Below are positions 8,811-17,750 of a DNA stretch of 64,000 nt, piece by piece. The DNA lies in the NCBI RefSeq assembly GCF_013249015.1, contig NZ_JABRPL010000005.1:62001-126000 (forward strand), in the 5' to 3' direction. Under the pieces are notes generated by a model that searched no databases, was not told the origin of the DNA, and worked only from the letters and a program-made list of their open reading frames with translations. Each line of letters starts with the position of its first letter. The first letter of the stretch is position 1. The DNA is from Rathayibacter agropyri (lineage in GTDB: Bacteria > Actinomycetota > Actinomycetes > Actinomycetales > Microbacteriaceae). A program made the translations under genes and the position numbers.

Positions 8811-9401
8811 TCAGCGCTCGCGAGCGAGGAGGGCGTAGACGAGGGTGGAGGTCCACTCGCCCTTGCAGAACTCGTCCTCGACGTGGTGCGCCTCGAGTCG
8901 CATCCCCAGCCGCTCGCAGAGCCGGGCGGAGGCCGTGTTGCGGGCGTCGAGCTGCGCGATGACGCGGTGCGCGCCGAGAGAGTCGAACGCTAGGGCGAGC
9001 AGCGCCCGGGCTGCGTCCGTCGCGTAGCCGCGGCCCTGTGCCTCCGGGTGCAGCACCCAGCCGATCTCGACGGTCGCCTGCTCGACGGATGAGGCGATGA
9101 GCGTCAGGTCACCGATCATCCGTCCGGCGAGGTCGCCTTCGCGAGGGATGATCGCCAGCACAGCGATGTCGCCGTCCGCGGCGAGTCGCGTCGACGGCAG
9201 CCGACGCTCCAGGTGCTCTCGCGACTGCTCTGGCGTGCGGACCGGCCAGCGGAGGAAGCGCACGGCGTCCGCGTCGCCCTGGTAGCGGGCGTGGTCGTCG
9301 GCGTCGACTCGGTCGAGTGGCCGCAGCAGGAGGCGGTCGGTGAGCAGGGGGGCTGTACGCAGTGGCTCCGCGTCGAAGGGCAGCCTCAGTGCCGCGCTCA
9401 C
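8811..9401 (-). CDS. GNAT N-acetyltransferase (RimJ/RimL-like)
   Basis: 196-aa GNAT-fold acetyltransferase that would use acetyl-CoA to acetylate an amino group. Signatures: RLLLRPL at the start, IGDLTL and [20 protein letters not shown] (the acetyl-CoA-binding A motif Q/RxxGxG/A), then [17 protein letters not shown] as in RimJ/RimL relatives. Its GTG start overlaps the hemA stop (GTGA), so it is translationally coupled to hemA although no heme role is evident. The substrate is unknown. Confidence 0.88.
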   Translation of the reverse strand: MSAALRLPFDAEPLRTAPLLTDRLLLRPLDRVDADDHARYQGDADAVRFLRWPVRTPEQSREHLERRLPSTRLAADGDIAVLAIIPREGDLAGRMIGDLTLIASSVEQATVEIGWVLHPEAQGRGYATDAARALLALAFDSLGAHRVIAQLDARNTASARLCERLGMRLEAHHVEDEFCKGEWTSTLVYALLARER

Positions 9402-10696
9402 GCGGTGGCCGCCCCGGAGCCGGAACGGGCGATCGAGGCTGGCTCGGCGGGAACCTCAATGCCGAACAGCGCCTCAAGTCCGGTGAGGTACGCCTCCTGA
9501 GCACCGGCGCGCGCGTAGTCGCGGGCGCGGACACTCGGCGTGTGCAGCAGGACACCCGCGAGGTGGCGCAACGCCTGCTCAGTGCGTCCGTCGTCGTCGC
9601 CGCGGGAGCGGGCACGCTCGATCTCGGCGTCGAGCGCGTCGAAGACGTGCGCCCGAAGCGCCACGATGGCGGGGGTAAGGCTCTTCTCGTCGGCGACGTC
9701 CGAGAACTTGCGGGCGGCCCTGCCGACGAGGGCCCGCGCCTGCTGGGAGGCGTCAAGCACCTCGAGTGGCGCGTGCAGGCTGATGGTCTCGAGGTCGAGC
9801 AGCTCGACGCCGGTGACCGAGGTGACGTCAGCGGCGACATTGCGCGGGAGGCCGAGGTCGATCACGAGCTGGCGCTCGCGGGAGAAGCCCTGAAGACGTC
9901 CTGCGGCGAGTAGAGCCGCGTCGAGCACCGGCTCCTGCGCGGTGGTGCAGGTGATGACGATGTCGGAGGAGACGGCCTCAAGCGGCAGGTCGGCGCCGTG
10001 GATCGGCCGCAGGGATCGCCGAGCAGCGAATCCCTCGGCTCGGCCGGAGGGGGAGTGCACCGCGATGTCGACCACTCCGCGGTCACGGAGCGCGGCGACG
10101 GTCGCCCGGGCGTAGCTTCCGGTGCCGATGAGCAGGACGCGGGCCTCGCGCCAGTCGGTGATGCGGCTCGCGGCCAGGTCGAGTGCGAGGCGGACGATCG
10201 AGCGGCCGGCGCTGCCGAGGCCGGTGCGGTTCTTGATGCCACGCGAGGTCTGCGACGCGCGCTGGAACAGGCGCTCGAGTTCGGAGGAGGTCGTGCCCAA
10301 GCGCCGCGCCTCCTCGAGCGAGCGGCGGACCTGACCGGCGATCTCGCCCTCGCCGACGACGACGGACTCGAGGCCGCTGGATACGGCGAACAGGTGCTCG
10401 GCGACCCGGTCGCCCGAGACCACATCGACGCTGCCGCGCAGCTCGTCCTGCTCGACCCCGGTCGCCGCACTGACTGCGGCGGTGGCCGCTTCGACCGCGA
10501 CGGCCTGCGCGGCGGTCAGCGGCTCATCGATGTCGAGGTAGGCCTCGAAGCGGTTGCAGGTGGCGACGACGACCGCTCCGGAGACGAAGTCGATGCTGTC
10601 CGAGAGGGCCGACGCGACGGCGGAGGAGTCGACGGAGAGCTTCTCGAGGAGATCGAAGCTGGCGTTTTTGTGCGACGCCGTCAGACACAGAAGCAC
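9398..10696 (-). CDS. hemA: Glutamyl-tRNA reductase
   Basis: First committed step of C5-pathway tetrapyrrole synthesis: NADPH-dependent reduction of glutamyl-tRNA to glutamate-1-semialdehyde, which HemL then converts to 5-aminolevulinate. The catalytic Cys47 lies in TCNRFE. A Rossmann domain follows ([20 protein letters not shown]), then a helical dimerisation domain. Two GTG codons lie at the start; I prefer the second (10696, 432 aa, [15 protein letters not shown]), which is 6 nt after TAGACT as for leaderless initiation. Divergent from hemE across about 80 bp, so both heme arms share one promoter region. Confidence 0.96.
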   Translation of the reverse strand: MLLCLTASHKNASFDLLEKLSVDSSAVASALSDSIDFVSGAVVVATCNRFEAYLDIDEPLTAAQAVAVEAATAAVSAATGVEQDELRGSVDVVSGDRVAEHLFAVSSGLESVVVGEGEIAGQVRRSLEEARRLGTTSSELERLFQRASQTSRGIKNRTGLGSAGRSIVRLALDLAASRITDWREARVLLIGTGSYARATVAALRDRGVVDIAVHSPSGRAEGFAARRSLRPIHGADLPLEAVSSDIVITCTTAQEPVLDAALLAAGRLQGFSRERQLVIDLGLPRNVAADVTSVTGVELLDLETISLHAPLEVLDASQQARALVGRAARKFSDVADEKSLTPAIVALRAHVFDALDAEIERARSRGDDDGRTEQALRHLAGVLLHTPSVRARDYARAGAQEAYLTGLEALFGIEVPAEPASIARSGSGAATA

Positions 10697-10764
10697 CACG
10701 TCAGTCTACGCGCGGTCTCAGGTGGCGAGGCCGTGGGCTGGGGAGGATGCACGGATGCGCCTGA

Positions 10765-10770
10765 AATAAT
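10765..10770 (+). promoter_or_regulatory. Predicted -10 box for leaderless hemE
   Basis: AATAAT (5 of 6 to TATAAT) ends 6 nt before the hemE GTG, and no Shine-Dalgarno lies between. Transcription would start at or next to the start codon. Confidence 0.45.
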
Positions 10771-10776
10771 GCCCCG

Positions 10777-11895
10777 GTGACCTCCACTCTCGACGGCCTC
10801 CTTGATCCGCAGCATCCTCTCTCGGCGGGGCGCACTGCGGACTCGGCTCTACTGCGCGCCTACCGTTCCGAGCGCGGTGAGCACACGCCCGTGTGGTTCA
10901 TGCGTCAGGCGGGCCGCAGCCTCCCGGAGTACCGCGCCTTGCGTACCGATACCAAGATGCTCGACGCCTGTCTCGACCCCGCCCTCGCGAGCGAGATCAC
11001 CCTCCAGCCGGTGCGTCGCCACGGGGTCGATGCAGGCATCTTCTTTAGCGACATCGTGATCCCGCTGCGGTTGGCGGGTGTGGGAGTGGACATCGTCCCC
11101 GGCCGCGGTCCCGTGCTCGAGAAGCCGGTGCGGACGGCGGCGGACGTCGCTGAGCTCGCCGCGACCGACCCCGCCGTGCTGGACGAGACGCTCGAGCCGA
11201 TCCGCGAGGGCGTGCGCCGCACCGTCGCCGGGCTCGGCGACACTCCACTGATCGGATTCGCCGGCGCCCCCTTCACCCTGGCCGCGTACCTCGTCGAGGG
11301 CGGCCCGTCGAAGGACCACCTGCGCGCCCGCACGATGATGCATGCTGACCCCGGCGCCTGGGCCCAATTGATGGAGTGGACGGCCGAAGTGACCGGCCGC
11401 TTCCTCCGCGCGCAGGTGCTTGCCGGAGCGAGCGCCGCCCAGCTCTTCGACTCGTGGGCGGGCGCTCTCTCACTCGCCGACTACACGGCGCACGTGGCGT
11501 CCGCTTCTGCTCATGCTCTGACGCACGTGCGCGACCTGTCCTTCGATCACGGCGAGACGCGGCGGAATGTGCCGATTGTGCACTTCGGTGTGGGCACGGG
11601 CGAGCTGCTTGGGGCGATGCACGGGATCGGCGCTGACGTGGTGGGAGTCGACTATCGCATCCCTCTCGACGAGGCGAACCACCGTCTCGGCGGTTTCGTG
11701 CCGGTGCAGGGCAACGTTGACCCGGCGCTGCTGACGGCGCCCTGGGAAGTGCTCTCGGCCCATGTGGATGACGTTCTCCGCCGGGGGCTGAGCGCGCCGG
11801 CGCACGTGCTGAACCTCGGACACGGCGTGCCACCCGAGACCGACCCCGACGTGCTGACGCGCCTGGTCGCGTTCGTGCACGACTGGCGTCCATGA
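10777..11895 (+). CDS. hemE: Uroporphyrinogen decarboxylase
   Basis: Decarboxylates the four acetate side chains of uroporphyrinogen III to give coproporphyrinogen III in the cytoplasm. The 372-aa length is typical. Diagnostic motifs: WFMRQAGRSLPEYR near residue 40, FFSDIVIPL near 88, GFAGAPFTLAAYLVEGG near 160 and a C-terminal LNLGHGVPPETDPD. The GTG start 10777 follows an AATAAT box. It overlaps hemY by 4 bp and heads the right-going heme operon. Confidence 0.97.
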   Translation: MTSTLDGLLDPQHPLSAGRTADSALLRAYRSERGEHTPVWFMRQAGRSLPEYRALRTDTKMLDACLDPALASEITLQPVRRHGVDAGIFFSDIVIPLRLAGVGVDIVPGRGPVLEKPVRTAADVAELAATDPAVLDETLEPIREGVRRTVAGLGDTPLIGFAGAPFTLAAYLVEGGPSKDHLRARTMMHADPGAWAQLMEWTAEVTGRFLRAQVLAGASAAQLFDSWAGALSLADYTAHVASASAHALTHVRDLSFDHGETRRNVPIVHFGVGTGELLGAMHGIGADVVGVDYRIPLDEANHRLGGFVPVQGNVDPALLTAPWEVLSAHVDDVLRRGLSAPAHVLNLGHGVPPETDPDVLTRLVAFVHDWRP

Positions 11896-13409
11896 GCGCC
11901 GACCGCCCGCGCGAGGTCGCGCAGTACGACGTTGCGGTGGTCGGCGGCGGAGTGGCGGGTCTCGCTGCCGCGGCCGAGTGCCTACGCATCGGACTTCGCG
12001 TCGTGGTGCTCGAGGCCGGGGAGCGGGTCGGCGGCTCCGTCGCACCGCTCGACATCGCCGGAGTGACGCTTGATGCGGGCGCCGAGAGCTTCGCCACCCG
12101 CGGCGGCTCCGTCGAGCGGGCGCTCGCCGCGCTGACCCTTGACGGCCATCCGCTCGCCGAGTCGATCGTGGAACCGCGGACGCACGGTTCCTGGTTGCAC
12201 CTCTCGGGCGGCCGCTCCGTCCCCTCTCCGGGAGCCGGGATTCTCGGGATCCCGGGCTCCCCGTTTGCTCCCGATGTCGTTCGGGCGATCGGCCGCCGCG
12301 GCGCCTGGCGTGCCTGGCTCGACACGATGATGCCCGTGCTGCGGATCGGACGGGCTCACTCGCTGGCCGAGCTTGTGCGCACCCGGATGGGCGAGCGCGT
12401 GCTCGAGGATCTGGTCGCGCCGGTCGTCTCGGGTGTCTACTCCAGCCGCCCCGACGACATCGACGTCGACCTTGCCGCTCCCGGGCTGAATGGCGCGATC
12501 ACCCGTGCTGGCTCCCTCGCTCGCGCGGTCGCGGCCCTGCGTGCCAACCTCCCGGCGGGAGTTGCCGTCCGTGGGATCGAGGGTGGGATGCACCGCCTCG
12601 TCGCCGCGCTCGTGCAGCGGATCAACTACCTCTCTGGCGAGATTCGCACGGGTGCTTCCGTCGTGAGGCTCGAGGGCTCGGACGGGTCTTTCGTCGTGAC
12701 GCTGGCCGACCCCGTGCTGGCCGACCCGGCGCTGACCGCACGCGCTGTGACTGCCCGCGCGGTGATTGTGTCGACACCGGAGCGTGACGCGCGCGAGCTG
12801 CTGGCTGGCCTCGCACCCACGGTTCGCGAGAGCGCGGACGAGGCACTGCACGACTCCGTTGAGCTGGTGACTCTCGTGCTCGACGACTCGCGGCTGGATG
12901 CGGCCCCTCGCGGTTCCGGAGTGCTGGTGGCGCCGACAGCGCGCGATGTTGCCGCCAAGGCGCTGACTCACGCGACCGCGAAGTGGGAGTGGCTGGCCGC
13001 TTCCCTTCCTCCTGGTCGACACGTACTCCGTCTCTCGTACGGGCGACCTGGCGAGGACCCACCGCTCGCAGGGCTGGGCGATGCGGAGGTGGCGGCGATC
13101 GCGCTCCGCGATGCGTCGGTCCTGCTCGGGGTGCCGCTGGGCCCGGAGTCGGTGGTCGACACGGCACGGGTGAGCTGGGCGAACGTCCGCCCTGCAGCGG
13201 CGCTGGGGCGCAGGGCTCACCTGGAGGCGTTCCGCGAGGCTGTCGCGCCGCTTGAGGGAGTCGCCGTGGCCGGCACCTGGATCGCGGGCACCGGGCTCGC
13301 TTCCGTACTGCCGCACGCCGCCGAGACAGCCGCCCTTATCCGGCGCCGACTGGTGCGTCAAGGCGTCGGACTCCCGCACGAAGACCGCGACGCCGACGGC
13401 TACTCTTAG
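11892..13409 (+). CDS. hemY: Coproporphyrinogen III oxidase / protoporphyrinogen oxidase, HemY (CgoX) family
   Basis: FAD-dependent oxidase; in actinobacteria this family converts coproporphyrinogen III to coproporphyrin III with oxygen. The N-terminal dinucleotide motif reads VAVVGGGVAGLAAAAECL (about residues 11-28), followed by VLEAGERVGGS. The C-terminal FAD motif is around VAVAGTWIAGTGLASVLPHA. At 505 aa it is of usual length. The ATG overlaps the hemE stop. The neighbours chdC and hemH show that the coproporphyrin-dependent branch is used, so the CgoX role is more likely than protoporphyrinogen oxidation. Confidence 0.94.
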   Translation: MSADRPREVAQYDVAVVGGGVAGLAAAAECLRIGLRVVVLEAGERVGGSVAPLDIAGVTLDAGAESFATRGGSVERALAALTLDGHPLAESIVEPRTHGSWLHLSGGRSVPSPGAGILGIPGSPFAPDVVRAIGRRGAWRAWLDTMMPVLRIGRAHSLAELVRTRMGERVLEDLVAPVVSGVYSSRPDDIDVDLAAPGLNGAITRAGSLARAVAALRANLPAGVAVRGIEGGMHRLVAALVQRINYLSGEIRTGASVVRLEGSDGSFVVTLADPVLADPALTARAVTARAVIVSTPERDARELLAGLAPTVRESADEALHDSVELVTLVLDDSRLDAAPRGSGVLVAPTARDVAAKALTHATAKWEWLAASLPPGRHVLRLSYGRPGEDPPLAGLGDAEVAAIALRDASVLLGVPLGPESVVDTARVSWANVRPAAALGRRAHLEAFREAVAPLEGVAVAGTWIAGTGLASVLPHAAETAALIRRRLVRQGVGLPHEDRDADGYS

Positions 13410-13502
13410 GCCGAGGCATCCGCGCGAGTGCGGCATGCCCCGGCACGAGTGGTTAGCGACCGCGCGGACGATCGCGGGAGCGACCCAGGACGAGGAGTAG
13501 GC

Positions 13503-13871
13503 GTGAAGGGCAAGATTCTTTTCGTGGCAGGAGCTGCAGCCGGGTATGTGCTGGGAGCACGCGCCGGCCGCAAGCGGTACGAGCAGATCGCCTCCGCGGC
13601 GAACAAGTTCTGGAAGACGCAGCCGGTGCAGGATGTCGCGGGAGCCGTTGGCGGCGCGGCGAAGACACAGCTGAGCAGCGTCTCCGATAAGGCGTACGAG
13701 GTCGTGCGCTCGGTGGTCGTCAAGGCGGTGTCCGGGGGAAAGAAGGCCCAGGGTGCGAGCGACGCGCAGGCGACGGCAGCGGCGCGTCAGGCTGCGGCCA
13801 AGGTCGATGAGGCGGCGGCGTCAGCAGGCTCCGGGGGCTCGGCGTCGTCGACCTCCACCAGCAAGGCGTAG
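13503..13871 (+). CDS. YtxH-like small protein
   Basis: 122-aa protein with one N-terminal hydrophobic stretch (ILFVAGAAAGYVLGARAG) followed by a basic KRYEQI segment, the usual shape of YtxH-type general-stress proteins. An amphipathic region and an Ala/Ser-rich tail follow. Start GTG 13503 has GAGGAG (13492-13497) 5 nt upstream. It is the first of three small envelope-type genes placed between hemY and chdC; no heme function is known for the family. Confidence 0.65.
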   Translation: MKGKILFVAGAAAGYVLGARAGRKRYEQIASAANKFWKTQPVQDVAGAVGGAAKTQLSSVSDKAYEVVRSVVVKAVSGGKKAQGASDAQATAAARQAAAKVDEAAASAGSGGSASSTSTSKA

Positions 13872-13935
13872 TGCTCATCTCTCCGGCCTCGTCCGCCCGG
13901 CGCAGGCCGGCACGTCCCACCCTCGAGGAGCTCCC

Positions 13936-14349
13936 GTGGTGAACGAACGCAATCCCAAGAACGCCCGATCACTGGGAGAGCTGGTCAGCGACCTTCCCGG
14001 CCTGGTGGTCGAGCTCGTCAAGGCCGAGGTCGCCTCGCTCAAGAACGAACTTGCGGGCAAGGCCAAGAACGCGGGCCTGGCAGTCGCCCTGTTCGCGGTC
14101 GCGGCCTTCCTCCTGCTCACCGCGTGGGCGACGTTCGTCACCTTCGCGATCATCGGCATCGCCTCCTGGCTACCGGCCTGGCTGTCGGCGCTCATCGTCA
14201 CGGTGTTCTTCCTGCTGGTGGCCGTGATCCTCGCGTTGGTCGGCGTCCGGACGATCAAGAAGGCCGTACCGCCGGTGCCGCAGGACTCGATCGACAGCAT
14301 CAAGAAGGACGTCCAGGCGTTCAAGGGAGTGGGCAGCTATGACAACTGA
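13936..14349 (+). CDS. Phage-holin-superfamily (PF07332-like) membrane protein
   Basis: 137-aa protein: a soluble amphipathic N-terminus (LGELVSDLPGLVVELVKAEV) followed by two transmembrane helices (about 50-75 and 80-105) and a charged tail. This matches the chromosomal holin superfamily III proteins of actinobacteria, which occur far from prophages and have no proven lytic role. GTG 13936 and GTG 13939 are both possible after GAGGAG (13925-13930). Overlaps the next gene by 11 bp, implying coupled translation. Nothing nearby suggests a phage. Confidence 0.75.
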   Translation: MVNERNPKNARSLGELVSDLPGLVVELVKAEVASLKNELAGKAKNAGLAVALFAVAAFLLLTAWATFVTFAIIGIASWLPAWLSALIVTVFFLLVAVILALVGVRTIKKAVPPVPQDSIDSIKKDVQAFKGVGSYDN

Positions 14350-14641
14350 GCGTTCGATCAGCAGTAGCACGCCCCGCTTCGTCGACCCGGCCGAACTCAA
14401 GCCCGGCCAGCTGAAGGCCGACATCGAGCGGGCGCGGTCCGAACTCGCCGCCACACTCGACGCGATCGAGTACAAGGTCAACGTTTCGCGCAAGATCCGC
14501 ATCGCCCAGCGCACTCTGGGGCGCAAGCTCCAGGTCGTCCGCCGGCGGAATCCCTCAGCGTTGGTCGCGGGCGCCGTCGGTGCGGTTGCCGCCGTCGGCC
14601 TCGTTGCGTGGGGCATCGCCCAGAGCGTCATCGAGGACTGA
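14339..14641 (+). CDS. DUF3618 family protein
   Basis: 100-aa protein with the DUF3618 signature: an amphipathic ADIERARSELAATLDAIEYKVN segment (shown split here), a basic middle and one C-terminal transmembrane helix (ALVAGAVGAVAAVGLVAWGI). Function unknown; in actinobacteria such genes usually sit beside YtxH- and holin-like genes, as here. The ATG lies inside the end of the holin-like gene. The stop at 14641 is followed by about 100 bp without a gene before chdC. Confidence 0.85.
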   Translation: MTTERSISSSTPRFVDPAELKPGQLKADIERARSELAATLDAIEYKVNVSRKIRIAQRTLGRKLQVVRRRNPSALVAGAVGAVAAVGLVAWGIAQSVIED

Positions 14642-14738
14642 GGCGGCGGAGGCTCCGGACCTTTAGTCGTCTGGACTCCGTGGCGCCAGAGTTCCTGCCG
14701 TTTTTGTGCATCGGCGCGAGCGGAGGGATGATGGATCA

Positions 14739-15518
14739 ATGACCGATCAGACCGCCGGTACGGCGGGTCCCGTTCAGTCCGCCCCCGATACGAGCGCCGC
14801 CGCTCCGGTGCCGCAGCCCCCCGCCGATCAGGATCGCTCCGATCAGGCCCTGGGATACACGCTTTGGGCGGTTCTCCGCAGGGATCCCGTACGTCCATTC
14901 ACCCTCTCCAGCGATGCGGTGGATCCCGCCGTTAAGCAGTATGAGCACCTTGTCGCTCGGCTGGCCGATCAGGATGTGACCGTTCGCGGCACCTACGACG
15001 TCTCAGCCCTGCGCGCCGACGCCGACATCATGCTCTGGCTCACCGGGCCTGCCCCCGAAGAGTTGCAGCGCGCTTACCGTGAGCTGCGGCGCTCCGAGTT
15101 GCTGGTCGGCCTGCTGCCGACCTGGAATGCGATGGGCGTGCACCGCGACGCGGAGTTCAGCGCGAACCACCTGCCCGCGTACATGCGCGGCAAGGCGCCG
15201 GCTCGCTGGCTGACGGTCTACCCCTTCGTCCGCTCCTACGAGTGGTACATCCTGCCCGAGGACGAGCGCCGCGCGATGCTCGCCCAGCATGGGCGGCAGG
15301 GTTCGCAGTTCCGTTCCGTGCTGACCAATACGGTCGCCTCGTTCTCGCTCGGCGACTACGAGTGGATCCTCGCGCTCGAGGACGAGGAACTCGTCAACCT
15401 GGTGGACCTGATGCGCGATCTGCGCGCGACAGAGGCACGCCGCCACGTGCGCGAGGAAGTCCCCTTCTACACAGGTCGGCGTATCGAGGCCGATCAGATC
15501 GCCGAGGTGCTCCGATGA
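14739..15518 (+). CDS. chdC: Coproheme decarboxylase (ChdC/HemQ)
   Basis: Last enzyme of the coproporphyrin-dependent pathway: peroxide-driven decarboxylation of coproheme to heme b. The 259-aa protein has a variable Pro/Ala-rich N-terminus (about 1-45), then a chlorite-dismutase-like fold. The signature YPFVRSYEWY carries the catalytic Tyr region, followed by RRAMLAQHGRQG and FSLGDYEWILALE. ATG 14739 is chosen, 11 nt after GGAGGG; an upstream in-frame GTG (14706) lacks a site. It overlaps hemH by 4 bp, tying the last two steps together. Confidence 0.95.
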   Translation: MTDQTAGTAGPVQSAPDTSAAAPVPQPPADQDRSDQALGYTLWAVLRRDPVRPFTLSSDAVDPAVKQYEHLVARLADQDVTVRGTYDVSALRADADIMLWLTGPAPEELQRAYRELRRSELLVGLLPTWNAMGVHRDAEFSANHLPAYMRGKAPARWLTVYPFVRSYEWYILPEDERRAMLAQHGRQGSQFRSVLTNTVASFSLGDYEWILALEDEELVNLVDLMRDLRATEARRHVREEVPFYTGRRIEADQIAEVLR

Positions 15519-16732
15519 CTGACACGACCAGCGATTCGCAGATCCTCGTCCGGGGAGCGACGCCAGCGGCAGCCTCCGGCCCCGAGCATGTCGAGGTTCC
15601 CGTCGCGTACGACGCGATCCTCCTCGCCGGCTTCGGCGGGCCCGAGGGCCAGGACGACGTCATCCCGTTCCTGCGCAACGTCACCCGAGGCCGCGGCATC
15701 CCGGAGGAGCGCCTCGAGGAGGTCGCGCACCACTACCGACACTTTGGGGGCGTCAGCCCGATCAACGCGCAGAACCGCGCGCTGAAGGCGGCGCTCGAGG
15801 CCGAACTCGCGAACCGCCGAATCGACCTGCCTGTGCTCTGGGGGAACCGCAACTGGGCGCCCTACTTGAGCGAGGCGGTGCTGGAGGCCCAGGAGCGCGG
15901 CTTCTCCAACCTCCTCGCGATCGCGACCAGCGCCTACTCCTCGTTCTCGTCGTGCCGCCAGTATCGAGAGGACTTCGCGGCCGCACTCGACGTGACCGGA
16001 CTCGAGGGCCAGCTGCGGATCGATAAGGTTCGGCAGTTCTTCGACCACCCCGGGTTCGTGATGCCCTTCGTCAGGGCCGTGCACGACGGCCTCGACGAGC
16101 TTCGCGAGCGGATGCCGGATCTCGACGTCACGACCGAGGTCGAGGTACTGTTCGCGACGCACTCGATCCCCACCTCCGACGCTCAGCGCAGCGGGCCGCA
16201 CGAGCGCCACGACGACGGCACAGTCGTCGACGTGAATGGCTTCGGGCCGGGTGGTGCCTACGAGGCGCAGCATCTCGCGGTCGCCGAGGTCGTCATGGCC
16301 GCGGCTACTCCGGAGGACGTGCCGTGGCAGCTTGTCTACCAGTCGCGCTCCGGCCCGCCCACCCAGCCGTGGCTCGAGCCTGACATCAACGACGCCATTG
16401 CCGAGCTTCCCGCTCGCGGCCGTCGTGCCCTGCTCATCGTGCCGCTGGGTTTCGTGTCCGACCACATGGAGGTCATGTGGGACCTCGACAACGAGGCCCT
16501 CGAGACGTCCGAGGAACACGGTCTCGTCGCGTTGCGGGTCGCGACCCCCGGCACCGATCCGGTCTACGTGGCCGGACTGGTCGACCTGGTGCTTGAGCGC
16601 GTGAACGGCACGCCCACCGAGGACCGTCCGTCGATGACGGCGCTCGGTCCCTGGTACGACGTCTGCCGTCCGGGCTGCTGCGAGAACGTGCGAGCGGGGT
16701 TCAAGCCGGCCCTGGCCGGAGTAGCGCCGTGA
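15515..16732 (+). CDS. hemH: Coproporphyrin III ferrochelatase (CpfC/HemH)
   Basis: Inserts Fe2+ into coproporphyrin III to give coproheme, the ChdC substrate. The 405-aa protein has AILLAGFGGPEGQDDVIPFL near residue 30, HFGGVSPINAQNRAL, and the catalytic His in LFATHSIPTS. The C-terminal VCRPGCCENVR offers three of the cysteines that bind a [2Fe-2S] cluster in actinobacterial ferrochelatases. ATG 15515 overlaps the chdC stop (ATGA). It is expected to be a soluble monomer, as in other actinobacteria. Confidence 0.95.
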   Translation: MTDTTSDSQILVRGATPAAASGPEHVEVPVAYDAILLAGFGGPEGQDDVIPFLRNVTRGRGIPEERLEEVAHHYRHFGGVSPINAQNRALKAALEAELANRRIDLPVLWGNRNWAPYLSEAVLEAQERGFSNLLAIATSAYSSFSSCRQYREDFAAALDVTGLEGQLRIDKVRQFFDHPGFVMPFVRAVHDGLDELRERMPDLDVTTEVEVLFATHSIPTSDAQRSGPHERHDDGTVVDVNGFGPGGAYEAQHLAVAEVVMAAATPEDVPWQLVYQSRSGPPTQPWLEPDINDAIAELPARGRRALLIVPLGFVSDHMEVMWDLDNEALETSEEHGLVALRVATPGTDPVYVAGLVDLVLERVNGTPTEDRPSMTALGPWYDVCRPGCCENVRAGFKPALAGVAP

Positions 16733-16748
16733 TCAGGAGTCCGCGGTC

Positions 16749-17750
16749 GTGAGCATCCGCGTCGGCACCCGTGCGAGCGCGCTCGCGGTGGCGCAGACCC
16801 GGATGACCGCCAACCTGATGTCGGCGGCGGCGGGCGTTCCCGTCGAGCTGGTGCGCATCGAGTCCGACGGCGACCGGATGCGCGGATCGCTCGCGTCCCT
16901 CGGAGGCACCGGCGTTTTCGTGAGTGCCCTGCGCGACGCGCTGCTGGCCGGGCGCTGCGATGCCATCGTGCACTCGCTGAAGGATCTCCCCACCGCTCCG
17001 GTCGAGGGGCTGCTGCTCGGTGCGGTGCCCGAGCGCGAGGATCCGCGGGACGCCCTGTGCGCGCGCGACGGCCTGACGCTAGCGACCCTGCCCGTCGGCG
17101 CCCGCGTCGGTACCGGGTCCCCTCGCCGACGCGCCGCTCTGCTCGCCGCGCGTCCCGATCTCGCGGTCGTCGACATCCGCGGAAACATCGACACGCGGCT
17201 GCGGCGTGTGCTGCCAGGGAGCGATTCGCCGCTGGACGCGATCGTGCTCGCCCTGTCGGGATTGCGCCGCCTCGGCCGCGTCGACGCGATCACCGAACTG
17301 CTCGACTTCGCTGTCTCGCCGCATGCCCCGGGTCAGGGGGCCCTCGCGATCGAGGTCCGTGACGAGGAGCCGTCGGAGGAACTTCGGGTTGCCCTCGCGG
17401 CGATCGAGCACCTGCCCACGCGCGCGGCGATCACCGCCGAGCGCTCTCTCCTCGCAGCCCTCGAGGCGGGGTGCGCCGCGCCCATCGGAGCGTCGGCTGC
17501 GATCGTTGGCGACCGCATCGTCCTGCACGCAGTGGTGTTCGCCATTGATGGCAGCGCGTCTCTTGCCCGGGAGGTGGCGGAGGCGATCGGCGGCGGTGCG
17601 GGCGGCGATGATCGACATCGGGCGGATAGGCAGTATGGTGGTCGCGAACTGCCCGTCGTCGAAGCCGCGTTCCGTAGCGGGTCTCTGCTCGCCGACGCGC
17701 TTCTCGGTGCGGGTGCCGCCGAACTCGCACCTCTGGGAGCCCCGTCGTGA
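16749..17750 (+). CDS. hemC: Porphobilinogen deaminase (hydroxymethylbilane synthase)
   Basis: Joins four porphobilinogens into hydroxymethylbilane on a covalent dipyrromethane cofactor. The cofactor-binding Cys242 is in LEAGCAAPIG. Other family motifs: IRVGTRASALAVAQ at the start, DAIVHSLKDLPT near residue 80 and VGTGSPRRRA near 120. The 333-aa length is slightly long because of a loose C-terminus. Start is GTG 16749, 16 bp after hemH; its stop overlaps hemD (GTGA), consistent with one operon. Confidence 0.96.
   Translation: MSIRVGTRASALAVAQTRMTANLMSAAAGVPVELVRIESDGDRMRGSLASLGGTGVFVSALRDALLAGRCDAIVHSLKDLPTAPVEGLLLGAVPEREDPRDALCARDGLTLATLPVGARVGTGSPRRRAALLAARPDLAVVDIRGNIDTRLRRVLPGSDSPLDAIVLALSGLRRLGRVDAITELLDFAVSPHAPGQGALAIEVRDEEPSEELRVALAAIEHLPTRAAITAERSLLAALEAGCAAPIGASAAIVGDRIVLHAVVFAIDGSASLAREVAEAIGGGAGGDDRHRADRQYGGRELPVVEAAFRSGSLLADALLGAGAAELAPLGAPS

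Noticed and set aside
13936-14349. Prophage remnant suggested by a holin-like protein
   Set aside because: Members of this holin superfamily are ordinary chromosomal proteins in actinobacteria and no other phage gene is nearby.
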